From: Lactobacillus sp.
Lineage (GTDB): Bacteria > Bacillota > Bacilli > Lactobacillales > Lactobacillaceae
Direction: 5' to 3'
Assembly (NCBI GenBank): GCA_014803905.1
Contig: JAAVAW010000007.1
Coordinates: 1 to 14,814, forward strand
DNA length: 14,814 bases
Part shown: one piece after another, positions 1 to 7,314 of the stretch
How positions within the stretch are numbered: the first letter of the stretch is position 1
How the letters are laid out: each line of letters starts with the position of its first letter
Made by a program: the position numbers and the translations under genes
The notes under the pieces: generated by a model
Seen by the model: the letters and a program-made list of their open reading frames with translations, nothing else
Databases searched by the model: none
What the model was told of the DNA's origin: nothing

Positions 1-82
1 GGAGGCCTAGCGAAGTGGCTAAACGCGGCGGTCTGTAAAACCGCTCTCTCTGAGTTCGGTGGTTCGAATCCACTGGCCTCCA
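1..82 (+). tRNA. tRNA-Tyr (anticodon GTA)
   Basis: The acceptor strand GGAGGCC (1-7) pairs with GGCCTCC (75-81), and A82 is the discriminator base. The anticodon stem GCGGT (28-32) / ACCGC (40-44) closes the loop CTGTAAA, with GTA at 35-37. A long variable arm lies before the GGTTCGAATCC T-arm, which fits a class II bacterial tRNA-Tyr. CCA is not encoded. The gene starts at the first base of the window, so its promoter and any upstream tRNAs are out of view. Confidence 0.96.
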
Positions 83-89
83 TCGTTAT

Positions 90-161
90 TGGGTTATAGC
101 CAAGTGGTAAGGCAATGGTTTTTGGTACCATCATGCGCTGGTTCGAATCCAGCTAACCCAA
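90..161 (+). tRNA. tRNA-Gln (anticodon TTG)
   Basis: The acceptor TGGGTTA (90-96) pairs with TAACCCA (154-160), with discriminator A161. The anticodon stem ATGGT (115-119) / ACCAT (127-131) encloses TTTTGGT, giving anticodon TTG at 122-124. The T-arm is CTGGTTCGAATCCAG. It lies 7 bases after tRNA-Tyr with no promoter between, so the two are probably processed from one transcript that ends at the 187-219 terminator. Confidence 0.95.
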
Positions 162-186
162 TTGTTCTTAATGAACACCCAACCCG

Positions 187-219
187 AAAAAAAAGACCAT
201 CTGTTGATGGTCTTTTTTT
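187..219. terminator. Bidirectional terminator between the tRNA operon and the rhodanese gene
   Basis: A run of eight A (187-194) precedes GACCATC, loop TGTT, then GATGGTC and seven T (213-219). Read on the plus strand it ends the tRNA transcript. Read on the minus strand it gives a hairpin plus U-run for the rhodanese gene, whose stop codon is 23 bases away. The A and T tracts also pair and extend the stem. Confidence 0.9.
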
Positions 220-241
220 ATTTGTTTATTATCATCTTTAA

Positions 242-544
242 TTAAAAATCATATTCCAATTTTCCAGCCCAATCGAGTAGATTTCCAGTAATATGAAAAA
301 TATTTTGATAGCCTTTTTCAATTAAATAGTTATATGCTTGTTTAGCGCGGCTACCAGTATTACAAATAAAAATATAAGAATGATGTTTAGAAAATGAAAA
401 TTGAGAAAATTCATCTACTGGGAAATTGATGCTGTTTGGAATATGTCCTGTAGCAAATTCAATGGGAGATCGAACATCAATTAGGTAAGTACGAGAGCTA
501 TTTTGTAAAAACGTTTCTAGTTTATGAATTGAAATAGTTGACAT
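242..544 (-). CDS. Single-domain rhodanese-like sulfurtransferase
   Basis: A 100-residue cytoplasmic protein made of one rhodanese domain. The family moves sulfane sulfur (thiosulfate, persulfides) through a persulfide on a catalytic Cys. Residues 22-42 carry the family signature IDVRSPxEFxxGHIPNSINFP. C61 begins the active-site loop CNTGSR (61-66), which has the C-x-x-G-x-R form of active enzymes, so the protein is probably catalytic. A start 32 codons further upstream is open, but the ATG at 544 has GGAGG seven bases before it and fits the family N-terminus. It is divergent from the beta-helix gene, with an 89-base gap; I found no convincing minus-strand promoter there. The sulfur acceptor cannot be inferred. 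Confidence 0.9.
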   Translation of the reverse strand: MSTISIHKLETFLQNSSRTYLIDVRSPIEFATGHIPNSINFPVDEFSQFSFSKHHSYIFICNTGSRAKQAYNYLIEKGYQNIFHITGNLLDWAGKLEYDF

Positions 545-633
545 ATTTATACCTCCATAAGATAAATTTATTTGAAAAAATTGTAAAAAGAAGGAATAAA
601 TTATGAAATTTTCTAGAAGAAAGGAAGTTTGAA

Positions 634-1752
634 ATGGCAAGACTCATTAAAGTAGGGACTGGTGGGGATGAAATTGAATGGAAAGACGCTTTAAAAAGTG
701 TTCGCGCCGATGATGTATTGCTATTAGAACCTGGTTATTATGAGGTGCAACCAGGTCTTGAAGTATCGGATTTAACTATAAAAGGTACTGGATCTAGTCC
801 AGAAGATACTATTATTGAAGGTTATTTTACTTTAGGTGAAGATTGTAGTTTTTTTACGCTAGAAAATTTATGCATAAATACTAAAAGTAAAAATAATTCT
901 ATCTTTGTACAAACAACTGCCGATACTTATTTAACCTTGCGTAATACTGTTATTTATGGAAATCATGATAATTTAGCCGGTATTGCCGTAAATGGAAAAT
1001 GTACGATGGAACTTTTTTCAGTAAAAATTATCGGTGCAAGTTTATCTTTATTTGAGAACAGTAATTTTCACGTTACGATGAATGATAGTTTAATCGATTA
1101 TCCTTCAGAAAAGTTTGCGGCAATCGGAGTTCAAGGAAAAGGTACTATAATTATTTCAAATTCTAAAATAAGTGGTAGTATCAGTACTTATCCAAATTCT
1201 AATAGTGAATTAGATATTAATAATTCAACTACCAATAAACTTTTGGTTCATGGCTCGACTTGGATGAATTTGCTTAATTCTCATATTTTGGATCAAGGTG
1301 ATACGGCAATGTATTTATCCGATGATAGTTGGTCTAGTATTATCAGGTGTAATTTTGAGGGCGGTGTCTTTATTGCTAAAAAGACAAAAACTATTATGCA
1401 AAACTGTCGTATCAACCGTATTATTGTCTGCGATCAAGCAAAAATCACTTTAAGTAATTGTAATATTATTAATCATGCCGATTTTCAAGATAATGTGAAA
1501 GCGGATGTAACACGAACTGTTTTTTCTGGTAATAATAATTTTCAATATTTTTTAGCATTAAATAAGCAAGCACAATTAAAAGGTAAAGATCTTATTTTAA
1601 ATCCTAATGGTTCAGTAATGGCTGTCCAAGATGATGCCGAAATTAAAATGAAGGTTTTATCATCAAGTCAAAAAAGTTTAAACGTTGAGGGGCAGCACAG
1701 ATCTAAGATCAATATTATTGGCTTAGATTGGGAATTAATACAAAAAAATTGA
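634..1752 (+). CDS. Right-handed parallel beta-helix protein, cytoplasmic, function unknown
   Basis: 372 residues with a pectate-lyase-like beta-helix fold. The N-terminus (about 10-60) resembles the cap and first coil of such proteins: WKDAL, then DDVLLLEPGYYEV, then LTIKGTG. From about residue 100 to 280 short turns recur, each with a hydrophobic residue and then Asn or Asp followed by Ser, Thr or Cys: LRNTVI, MNDSLI, ISNSKI, LLNSHI, MQNCRI, LSNCNI. This is the asparagine-ladder pattern of stacked coils. There is no signal peptide, membrane helix or LPXTG anchor, so it should stay in the cytoplasm. No lyase or hydrolase active site is evident. AAGGAAG precedes the ATG by six bases. The GntR gene follows after 72 bases without a terminator, so it may share the transcript of the regulator and glycosyltransferases. 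A binding or scaffold role with those enzymes is only a guess. Confidence 0.75.
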   Translation: MARLIKVGTGGDEIEWKDALKSVRADDVLLLEPGYYEVQPGLEVSDLTIKGTGSSPEDTIIEGYFTLGEDCSFFTLENLCINTKSKNNSIFVQTTADTYLTLRNTVIYGNHDNLAGIAVNGKCTMELFSVKIIGASLSLFENSNFHVTMNDSLIDYPSEKFAAIGVQGKGTIIISNSKISGSISTYPNSNSELDINNSTTNKLLVHGSTWMNLLNSHILDQGDTAMYLSDDSWSSIIRCNFEGGVFIAKKTKTIMQNCRINRIIVCDQAKITLSNCNIINHADFQDNVKADVTRTVFSGNNNFQYFLALNKQAQLKGKDLILNPNGSVMAVQDDAEIKMKVLSSSQKSLNVEGQHRSKINIIGLDWELIQKN

Positions 1753-1755
1753 TTG

Positions 1756-1785
1756 TTTACTAATTAGACCAATTTGTTTTACAAT
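1756..1785 (+). promoter_or_regulatory. Candidate promoter of the GntR gene with an embedded half-operator
   Basis: TTTACT (1756-1761) and TACAAT (1780-1785) are separated by 18 bases. Between them TAGACCAATT (1765-1774) matches the right half of the palindromic site known for NagR/YvoA-type GntR regulators (a GGT-n-TAGACC core), but the left half is poorly conserved. The position between -35 and -10 would suit autorepression. Promoter likely, operator tentative. Confidence 0.5.
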
Positions 1786-1824
1786 ACAAAATATATTAAT
1801 AGATAAAGCTTGGAGATACTTTTT

Positions 1825-2538
1825 ATGCAAGAACCAATGTATATTAAAATTCATAATCAAATAAAAAAAGATATTGAAAATAATAAATATAAGGTAGGAG
1901 AAAGAATACCTGCTGAACGTCGCCTGGCTTTACAATTTAATGTTTCAAGAATGACGTTAAGACAAGCAATTAAGACTCTTGAAGATGAAGGGGTTTTAGA
2001 AAGACGCCTAGGAAGTGGAACGTATGTTGCTAGTCAAAAAGTTCAAGAAAAAATGTCTGGTATTATGTCTTTTACAGAAATAACCAAGGCTAATGGTCAA
2101 GTTCCCACAAGTAAATTAATTTCTTATAGAGTAACTAAGCCTTCTTTATCAGAAAAAGAAAAATTACAAATTAAAGATGGATCATCAGTACTGAGGATGG
2201 AACGGGTACGTTCAGCTGATGGGGTGCCTATTTGTTATGAGGTAGCAACAATACCCTTTTCTTTAGTAGCAAAGTTTTCTAAAACGGAAATTGCAACTAG
2301 TTTATATAAAACTTTAGAAAAAAGTGGTGGCTATGAGATAGGTAATGTAATTGAAAATATTGGAGCAGCAATAGCTAATGAAAATGATGCAAAATTGCTT
2401 TCTATTAATAAAGGTGATCCCTTAGTAACACGCAGACAAATAACTGAATTAAGTAATGGACAACCATTTGAATATGTACTGGCTTCTTATGTTGCCGATC
2501 GTTTTGAGTTTACTTTTTCTAAGTCAAATATAAAGTAA
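1825..2538 (+). CDS. GntR-family (HutC/UTRA type) transcriptional regulator
   Basis: 237 residues, the usual size for the HutC subfamily. Residues about 1-72 form the winged helix-turn-helix: YIKIHNQIKKDI, GERIPAERRLA, then VSRMTLRQAIKTLEDEGVLER and the wing GSGTYV. From about residue 90 to 232 a UTRA effector-binding domain follows, with the typical RMERVRSADGVPICYE segment. Members usually repress carbohydrate or amino-sugar genes and are released by a sugar phosphate or similar small ligand. A TTG six codons upstream is in frame, but the ATG at 1825 has GGAG nine bases ahead and begins directly with the family N-terminus. It sits between the beta-helix gene and the glycosyltransferases, which are the obvious candidate targets together with itself. 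The ligand cannot be read from the sequence. Confidence 0.92.
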   Translation: MQEPMYIKIHNQIKKDIENNKYKVGERIPAERRLALQFNVSRMTLRQAIKTLEDEGVLERRLGSGTYVASQKVQEKMSGIMSFTEITKANGQVPTSKLISYRVTKPSLSEKEKLQIKDGSSVLRMERVRSADGVPICYEVATIPFSLVAKFSKTEIATSLYKTLEKSGGYEIGNVIENIGAAIANENDAKLLSINKGDPLVTRRQITELSNGQPFEYVLASYVADRFEFTFSKSNIK

Positions 2539-2598
2539 GTTCTTGAGTGCCTTTGTATTGATTAACGTAAAAATAAAAGAATTTTTGAATGGTTACCG

Positions 2599-2619
2599 AA
2601 GTATAACAAATTTGTACTT
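2599..2619. repeat. Imperfect inverted repeat upstream of the GT4 gene
   Basis: The perfect palindrome ACAAATTTGT (2606-2615) is flanked by AAGTA (2599-2603) and TACTT (2615-2619). The core differs by one base from ACCAATTTGT (1768-1777) in the GntR promoter. It could be a second GntR operator, but AT-rich DNA makes such palindromes fairly easily. Confidence 0.4.
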
Positions 2620-2654
2620 GAAATAGAAAAAATAAACATAAAAAGTAAATTTAT

Positions 2655-2671
2655 ACTAGTTTTAAACTAGT
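2655..2671. repeat. Perfect 8-1-8 inverted repeat before the glycosyltransferase operon
   Basis: ACTAGTTT (2655-2662), one T, then AAACTAGT (2664-2671): a perfect 17-base palindrome ending 18 bases before the GT4 start codon. It overlaps a TATACT (2652-2657) that could act as a -10 box, although no good -35 lies upstream. It has no T-run, so it is not an intrinsic terminator. An operator or an mRNA hairpin near the weak ribosome binding site is more likely. Confidence 0.55.
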
Positions 2672-2689
2672 TTAGAAAGATCTATTTTA

Positions 2690-3790
2690 ATGAAAGTTTT
2701 ACATATTAACTCAGGGCTAGAAAAGGGTGGTGGCCTGTTTCGTATCGTTAATCTTTTGACTGAAGCAAAAAATGAAAATGAGGCCTTTGAATTATTAACC
2801 TTAGCAGAAGGGCCAGTTACTCAAGCCGCTAAAAAAGCTGGCATTAAGACTAAAGTTTTAGGAACAAAAAACCGCTATGATCTAACAGCATTAAACCGTC
2901 TGGTAAATTATATTAATAAACATAATTTTGATATTGTTCATACTCATGGCGCAAGGGCCAATCTTTATCTTTCTTTAATTCATAAAAGAATTAATGCAAA
3001 ATGGGTAATAACTGTTTATTCTGATCCTTTAAAAGATTTTTCTGGTCGTGGAGTAATTGGAAATGTATTTACCAAACTAAACTTAAATGCTTTAAAAAAG
3101 GCAGATGGCGTATTTGCTATCACTCAGAATTTTTCTGACCTTTTAGTAAATAAAATTGGCGTTTCAAAAACTAATATCTGTGTAATATATAATGGGATTT
3201 TTTTTCATAAAGATGAAAAAATTCCAAGTAAATATGCTCACCCTTATTTCAACATTATTAATGTGGCTCGTGCAGAAAAAATTAAGGGACAAGACTTATT
3301 ACTGAAAGCAATCAAAGCAATTGATAATCCGGATATCCAGTTACATATTGTTGGAGACGGAAGTGAATTAAATAATTTATGCGCATTGGCTAGAGATTTA
3401 GGCATTACGAATAAGGTGACTTTTCATGGCTTTTTAAATCATGAGCAAATAATTGAACTTTATCGAAAAATGGATTTAGCTGTTTTAACCTCTTATTCAG
3501 AAAGTTTTCCTTTAGTTTTACTTGAAGCAAGTGATAATTTGGTACCAATTTTATCTACAAATGTTGGTGATATCAGAAAAATGATTCCTGATGACAATCA
3601 TGGTTTGGTAGTAGAGATTGGTAACGAACAAGAAATAGAAAAGAAAATAGAAAAGACTTATTCTTTAGATAAAGAAAAATTATGGCAAATGGCAAAAATA
3701 GAAAAAGCTTATCTTGCTAATACATTTTCGATGGCGAATCAATTAGCTGCTATTAAAAATTATTATCAAATTCTTCTGGGAGATAATTAA
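2690..3790 (+). CDS. GT4-family (GT-B fold) glycosyltransferase
   Basis: 366 residues, normal length for GT4. It moves a sugar from a nucleotide sugar onto an acceptor, typically in cell-surface glycan synthesis at the cytoplasmic face of the membrane. The N-terminal Rossmann half begins KVLHINSGLEKGG, with the Gly-rich acceptor loop, and carries FDIVHTHGARAN. The C-terminal half has NVARAEKIKGQDLLLKA, LHIVGDGSE, and the donor-site E-x7-E motif in SESFPLVLLEAS. There is no membrane helix. The ribosome binding site is weak (AGAAAG, 11 bases from the ATG), but the start fits the family exactly. The stop codon overlaps the next start as TAATG, so the two products are translationally coupled and probably work together. 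Donor and acceptor are unknown. Confidence 0.9.
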   Translation: MKVLHINSGLEKGGGLFRIVNLLTEAKNENEAFELLTLAEGPVTQAAKKAGIKTKVLGTKNRYDLTALNRLVNYINKHNFDIVHTHGARANLYLSLIHKRINAKWVITVYSDPLKDFSGRGVIGNVFTKLNLNALKKADGVFAITQNFSDLLVNKIGVSKTNICVIYNGIFFHKDEKIPSKYAHPYFNIINVARAEKIKGQDLLLKAIKAIDNPDIQLHIVGDGSELNNLCALARDLGITNKVTFHGFLNHEQIIELYRKMDLAVLTSYSESFPLVLLEASDNLVPILSTNVGDIRKMIPDDNHGLVVEIGNEQEIEKKIEKTYSLDKEKLWQMAKIEKAYLANTFSMANQLAAIKNYYQILLGDN

Positions 3791-5742
3791 TGATTAGGAT
3801 ACAAAGAAGACAGAATATTTTAATTGGAATATTATTCTTTAGTCCACTTGTATTACAGTTAGCTAGACTTGTCGCTTCAACTTCAACTTTATTTATTTTA
3901 GAAAGTATTGTCTCATTAATTTTATTATTGGGACTTTTTTTTAATGATATTGTTGATTTGGATCAATGGTTTTTAGAAAAAGCTATTAGTTGGTTAAGTG
4001 TTTCTTTGGAAATCATAAATATTCTTCGAATTTTAAAATGGTTGCCCTTTGGGACATCTGCAGTTATGTTTGAGTTAGCTATTGCCTGTTATGCGTGCAG
4101 TTTATATTTTATTGATCGACATTTTAATATAAAAAATGTGTTAGTAATTATCTTAAATCTAAATGTTCTTGCTAATTATATGCCACCGGCAGGGGATATT
4201 TTGATTTTGGCTATTTCGGTATTAGGACTTATTTTTTATTTAGAAAGAGTATTGATTACTCACACCGAACAATTAAATTTGGCAATCTTAATAATTTATT
4301 TAATTACCATTTTGATCAGTTTAATTTGGTTTACACCACAATTACCAGTGTTTGATATAGATTCATATGCTTGGAAATTTGAAGCGATTGGATTTATTGT
4401 TGCTATGCCAATGGCGTATTTTTTATTAAGCAATAGAGAAGAGTTGAAACTTAATGCTCATGTAGTGTTTTCTAGTTTATCTTATATTTTAATAGCCGAA
4501 TTAGTAGTTATTGTAGCCGAACCTAAAATTTTTAATATTTCACTTTTGGTTATTTTTTTCTTAATTTATTTAAGTATCTTGAATTTCTTTGGCAATATAC
4601 AATTAAGTAATAATTCTAAAAAGATTTCAATCTTCATGCCAGTTTTTAATAATGCATCAACTATCGTTGAAGCATTAGAATCTGTAAAAAAGCAAACTTA
4701 TAGAGATTGGGAAATTATTATCGTTGATACAGGATCGACGGATGATACTGAAAAAATAGTTACGAGATATTTGCGCTATAATGAACTCCCAGTAAAATAT
4801 TTTAAGCAAGCCGGGAAAAATGTATTATCAGCAATTAATTGCTGCCTGAAATATGCTACAGGAGCCATCTACTATATTCTTAACCCAGAAAATGCTGTGT
4901 TTGATTCTAATGTCTTTTATCGTGTAACAAGTGCTTTATATGGTGAAAAATGTGATGGAATTTTTATTGGTCTTCAAGAAATTGACGGGCAGAGTAGACC
5001 AAAAAAGATTAAACGACCAAAATCTTATTACCCTAGTAAAATGGCCATTGCAAAAGTTGCCTTACAATTAGGACAAAATCCATATTTGAATTGTATTTAT
5101 TGGCGTAAAGAAATTTTTGAAACAAGTGTCCGAAAAAATTTCTTAACTCAAGAGTTGCCAGCCTGGTATGACGCAAAAATAAATAATGGTCTCAAAATAG
5201 CCAATACAAACTTTATTGGTATGAAATATCGAATTGGTGCAAGTAAAAATGATAAAAATATTCAAACGCTGGCAGATCGACTAAGATTGTTACATCATAT
5301 TTTAGGTCATTTAACCATCCCTTTATTTAAATATCAATCTTATGCATATCAAAGTATAAATAGAATATATTTGACTAGCATATGGCCAGTTTTATTTTGG
5401 CAAGGAAAAACAAGTTTAAAAGATATTACTTCAAATGTAATTAACCCACAAACAACTAATCCTTATTTAAAGACAATAGTCAAATTTAGTAAAAATTATA
5501 ATATGGATAAAAAGGCAGAAATCACCTTACCTGCCAAAATAAAGATATTTAATGGTACTGAAGTTAATCTTTATGACCAATATCTAAGAGAAAATAGGTT
5601 AAATGAATTTTATTGGCAATTAATGGAAGTTATCGGAATGGGAACTGGTACAATGATTGTAAGTAAAAAGGATAAAAATAAGTTAGAAAATATTTTAGAG
5701 TTTTTTACAATCAAAGATTACGTAAAAATTGAGGTAAAGTAA
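3790..5742 (+). CDS. Membrane protein with C-terminal GT2-like glycosyltransferase domain
   Basis: 650 residues in two parts. Residues 8-270 hold about ten hydrophobic segments, such as ILIGILFFSPLVLQLARLV and LLVIFFLIYLSILNFFGNI. Residues 277 to about 480 form a GT-A domain: KKISIFMPVFNNASTIVEAL, then QTYRDWEIIIVDTGSTDDTE (D313 and D318-D319 in the usual nucleotide-binding positions). Where family members have the metal-binding acidic cluster, this protein reads NPEN (365-368), so catalysis may be altered or lost. A C-terminal tail of about 150 residues has no family I recognise. Most GT2 membrane enzymes carry their helices after the catalytic domain; here the order is reversed. It is coupled to the upstream GT4, which suggests a two-component glycan assembly unit. 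It could be a polymerase-like or lipid-acceptor enzyme, or a non-catalytic partner of the GT4. Confidence 0.8.
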   Translation: MIRIQRRQNILIGILFFSPLVLQLARLVASTSTLFILESIVSLILLLGLFFNDIVDLDQWFLEKAISWLSVSLEIINILRILKWLPFGTSAVMFELAIACYACSLYFIDRHFNIKNVLVIILNLNVLANYMPPAGDILILAISVLGLIFYLERVLITHTEQLNLAILIIYLITILISLIWFTPQLPVFDIDSYAWKFEAIGFIVAMPMAYFLLSNREELKLNAHVVFSSLSYILIAELVVIVAEPKIFNISLLVIFFLIYLSILNFFGNIQLSNNSKKISIFMPVFNNASTIVEALESVKKQTYRDWEIIIVDTGSTDDTEKIVTRYLRYNELPVKYFKQAGKNVLSAINCCLKYATGAIYYILNPENAVFDSNVFYRVTSALYGEKCDGIFIGLQEIDGQSRPKKIKRPKSYYPSKMAIAKVALQLGQNPYLNCIYWRKEIFETSVRKNFLTQELPAWYDAKINNGLKIANTNFIGMKYRIGASKNDKNIQTLADRLRLLHHILGHLTIPLFKYQSYAYQSINRIYLTSIWPVLFWQGKTSLKDITSNVINPQTTNPYLKTIVKFSKNYNMDKKAEITLPAKIKIFNGTEVNLYDQYLRENRLNEFYWQLMEVIGMGTGTMIVSKKDKNKLENILEFFTIKDYVKIEVK

Positions 5743-5744
5743 TG

Positions 5745-5775
5745 AAAAGGTATCGCAATTTGGCGATGCTTTTTT
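5745..5775 (+). terminator. Intrinsic terminator of the glycosyltransferase operon
   Basis: AAAAGGTATCGC (5745-5756) pairs with GCGATGCTTTTT (5763-5774) around the loop AATTTG, with two G-U wobbles, and ends in a run of T. It lies two bases after the GT2 stop codon. Confidence 0.88.
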
Positions 5776-5801
5776 GCTATATTTAATTAATTGATTATAA
5801 T
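5774..5801 (+). promoter_or_regulatory. Promoter of pncB-nadE
   Basis: TTGCTA (5774-5779) overlaps the T-run of the preceding terminator. TATAAT (5796-5801) follows after 16 bases. The predicted 5' leader is about 30 bases. A second option is the TGC-TATATT extended -10 at 5775-5783. No riboswitch or clear NiaR palindrome was seen. Confidence 0.65.
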
Positions 5802-5838
5802 AAAACACAAGAATAATTTAGATTTATGTGAGGAAATA

Positions 5839-7299
5839 ATGTTAAATAAAGCACTTGATCAAGATGATTCTTTGATCTTACATACAGACTTGTATGAAAT
5901 TAATATGATGTATACCTATTTTAAAAAGGGTATTAGTGAAAGAAATGCCGTCTTTGAGCTTTTTTTTAGAAAAGAACCATTTGGTAATGGATATGCAGTT
6001 AATGCTGGCTTAAGTCGAGCTATTGATTACTTAAATAACTTACACTTTACAGAAAGCGATCTAGAATATTTAAAAGAACAAGAGAATTATGATGACGATT
6101 TTATCGATTATTTAAGACATTTAGAACTTAAGCTAACCGTTAAATCGGCAGTAGAAGGGGAATTAGTTTTTGCAAATGAACCAATTATGCAAATTGAGGG
6201 ACCATTGGCTCAAGCACAATTAGTAGAAACAGCCCTATTAAATATTATTAATTTTCAAACTTTGATTGCTACTAAGGCGGCAAGAATTAAGGTGGCCGTG
6301 GGTGATGATCAACTCATGGAATTTGGTACACGACGTGCGCAAGAAACCGATGCTGCTATTTGGGGTACACGAGCAGCATATATTGGTGGCTTTGATTCAA
6401 CTAGTAATGTGCGTGCGGGTAAGTTATTTAACATTCCTATTTCCGGTACACATGCGCATGCCTTGGTTGAGTCATTTGATAGTGAATATGCAGCTTTCAA
6501 GGCCTACGCTGAAACACATAAAAATTGTGTCTTTTTAGTAGATACTTATGATACTTTGCGCAGCGGTGTTCCTAATGCAATTAAAGTTGCTAATGAGATG
6601 GGCGATAAAATTAATTTCTTAGGAGTCCGAATTGATTCCGGAGATATGGCCTATATTTCTAAAAAGGTGCGGAAGCAATTGGATGATGCTGGTTATAAAG
6701 ATGCCAAAATTTTTGCATCTAATGATTTAGATGAAAAAACTATTCAAAATTTAAAGATGCAAGATGCAAGAATAGATGTATGGGGCATCGGAACAAAATT
6801 AATTACTGCATATGATCAACCTGCATTAGGAGGAGTTTATAAGTTAGTTTCAATTGAAGACGATTCAGGTATGATGCGTGATACCCTAAAAATTTCTTCT
6901 AATGCTGAAAAGGTGTCTACTCCAGGTAAGAAACAAGTTTGGCGAATTCAGGCTAATTCTGAAAAGAAGAATGAAGGGGATTGGGTTTCACGTTATGATG
7001 AGGATCCACGTGATTTTGATGCACTCTTTATGTTCCATCCTCAATATACTTATATTAATAAAGTTGTAACTGATTATACAGCGCGTCCCCTTCTTCAGAC
7101 GATTTATGATCATGGAAAATTGGTGTATCAAGAACCGACACTAGATGAAATAAAGAAATATGCGGCTGACAATTTAAGTGATCTATGGGATGAATATAAA
7201 CGTAGTTTAAATCCACAAGATTATCCGGTAGATTTATCACAGAAGTTGTATGATCATAAGATGAATTTGATTAGTGAAATTCGCTCACACATTAAATAA
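5839..7299 (+). CDS. pncB: Nicotinate phosphoribosyltransferase
   Basis: 486 residues, matching the long Firmicute form. It joins nicotinate to PRPP with ATP hydrolysis, giving nicotinate mononucleotide, the entry step of niacin salvage in the cytoplasm. The N-terminus has the hallmark LHTDLYEINMMYTYF. EFGTRRAQETDAA (G163-T164-R165-R166) and SGTHAHA (202-208) are the phosphoribosyl-binding and catalytic segments; H207 aligns with the His that is phosphorylated in the family. VRIDSGD and DVWGIGTKL, which bind the ribose phosphate, follow. A TTG 16 codons upstream is in frame, but it lies within the -10 region, while the ATG at 5839 has GAGGA just before it at rather short spacing. nadE follows 15 bases later in the same operon. 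Confidence 0.96.
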   Translation: MLNKALDQDDSLILHTDLYEINMMYTYFKKGISERNAVFELFFRKEPFGNGYAVNAGLSRAIDYLNNLHFTESDLEYLKEQENYDDDFIDYLRHLELKLTVKSAVEGELVFANEPIMQIEGPLAQAQLVETALLNIINFQTLIATKAARIKVAVGDDQLMEFGTRRAQETDAAIWGTRAAYIGGFDSTSNVRAGKLFNIPISGTHAHALVESFDSEYAAFKAYAETHKNCVFLVDTYDTLRSGVPNAIKVANEMGDKINFLGVRIDSGDMAYISKKVRKQLDDAGYKDAKIFASNDLDEKTIQNLKMQDARIDVWGIGTKLITAYDQPALGGVYKLVSIEDDSGMMRDTLKISSNAEKVSTPGKKQVWRIQANSEKKNEGDWVSRYDEDPRDFDALFMFHPQYTYINKVVTDYTARPLLQTIYDHGKLVYQEPTLDEIKKYAADNLSDLWDEYKRSLNPQDYPVDLSQKLYDHKMNLISEIRSHIK

Positions 7300-7314
7300 A
7301 AAAGAAGGTACAAT

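Noticed and set aside
90..161. tRNA-Gln 3' end as an attachment site of an integrated element
   Set aside because: I found no second copy of the T-arm/acceptor sequence downstream and no integrase in the window.
59..241. 60-codon open frame over the tRNA genes
   Set aside because: It runs through tRNA-Gln and the terminator hairpin; not a gene.
545..633. Divergent promoters between the rhodanese and beta-helix genes
   Set aside because: TTGAAA (572-577) with TAAATT (597-602) has a 19-base spacer, and TTTACA with TATCTT on the minus strand would start within the ribosome binding site. Neither is good enough to annotate.
5775..5838. NiaR operator or NAD-sensing riboswitch before pncB
   Set aside because: The leader is only about 30 bases, has no convincing palindrome and lacks room for a riboswitch.
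6266..6538. 90-codon open frame on the plus strand inside pncB
   Set aside because: It overlaps well-conserved pncB motifs in another frame, has no ribosome binding site and gives a composition unlike a real protein.
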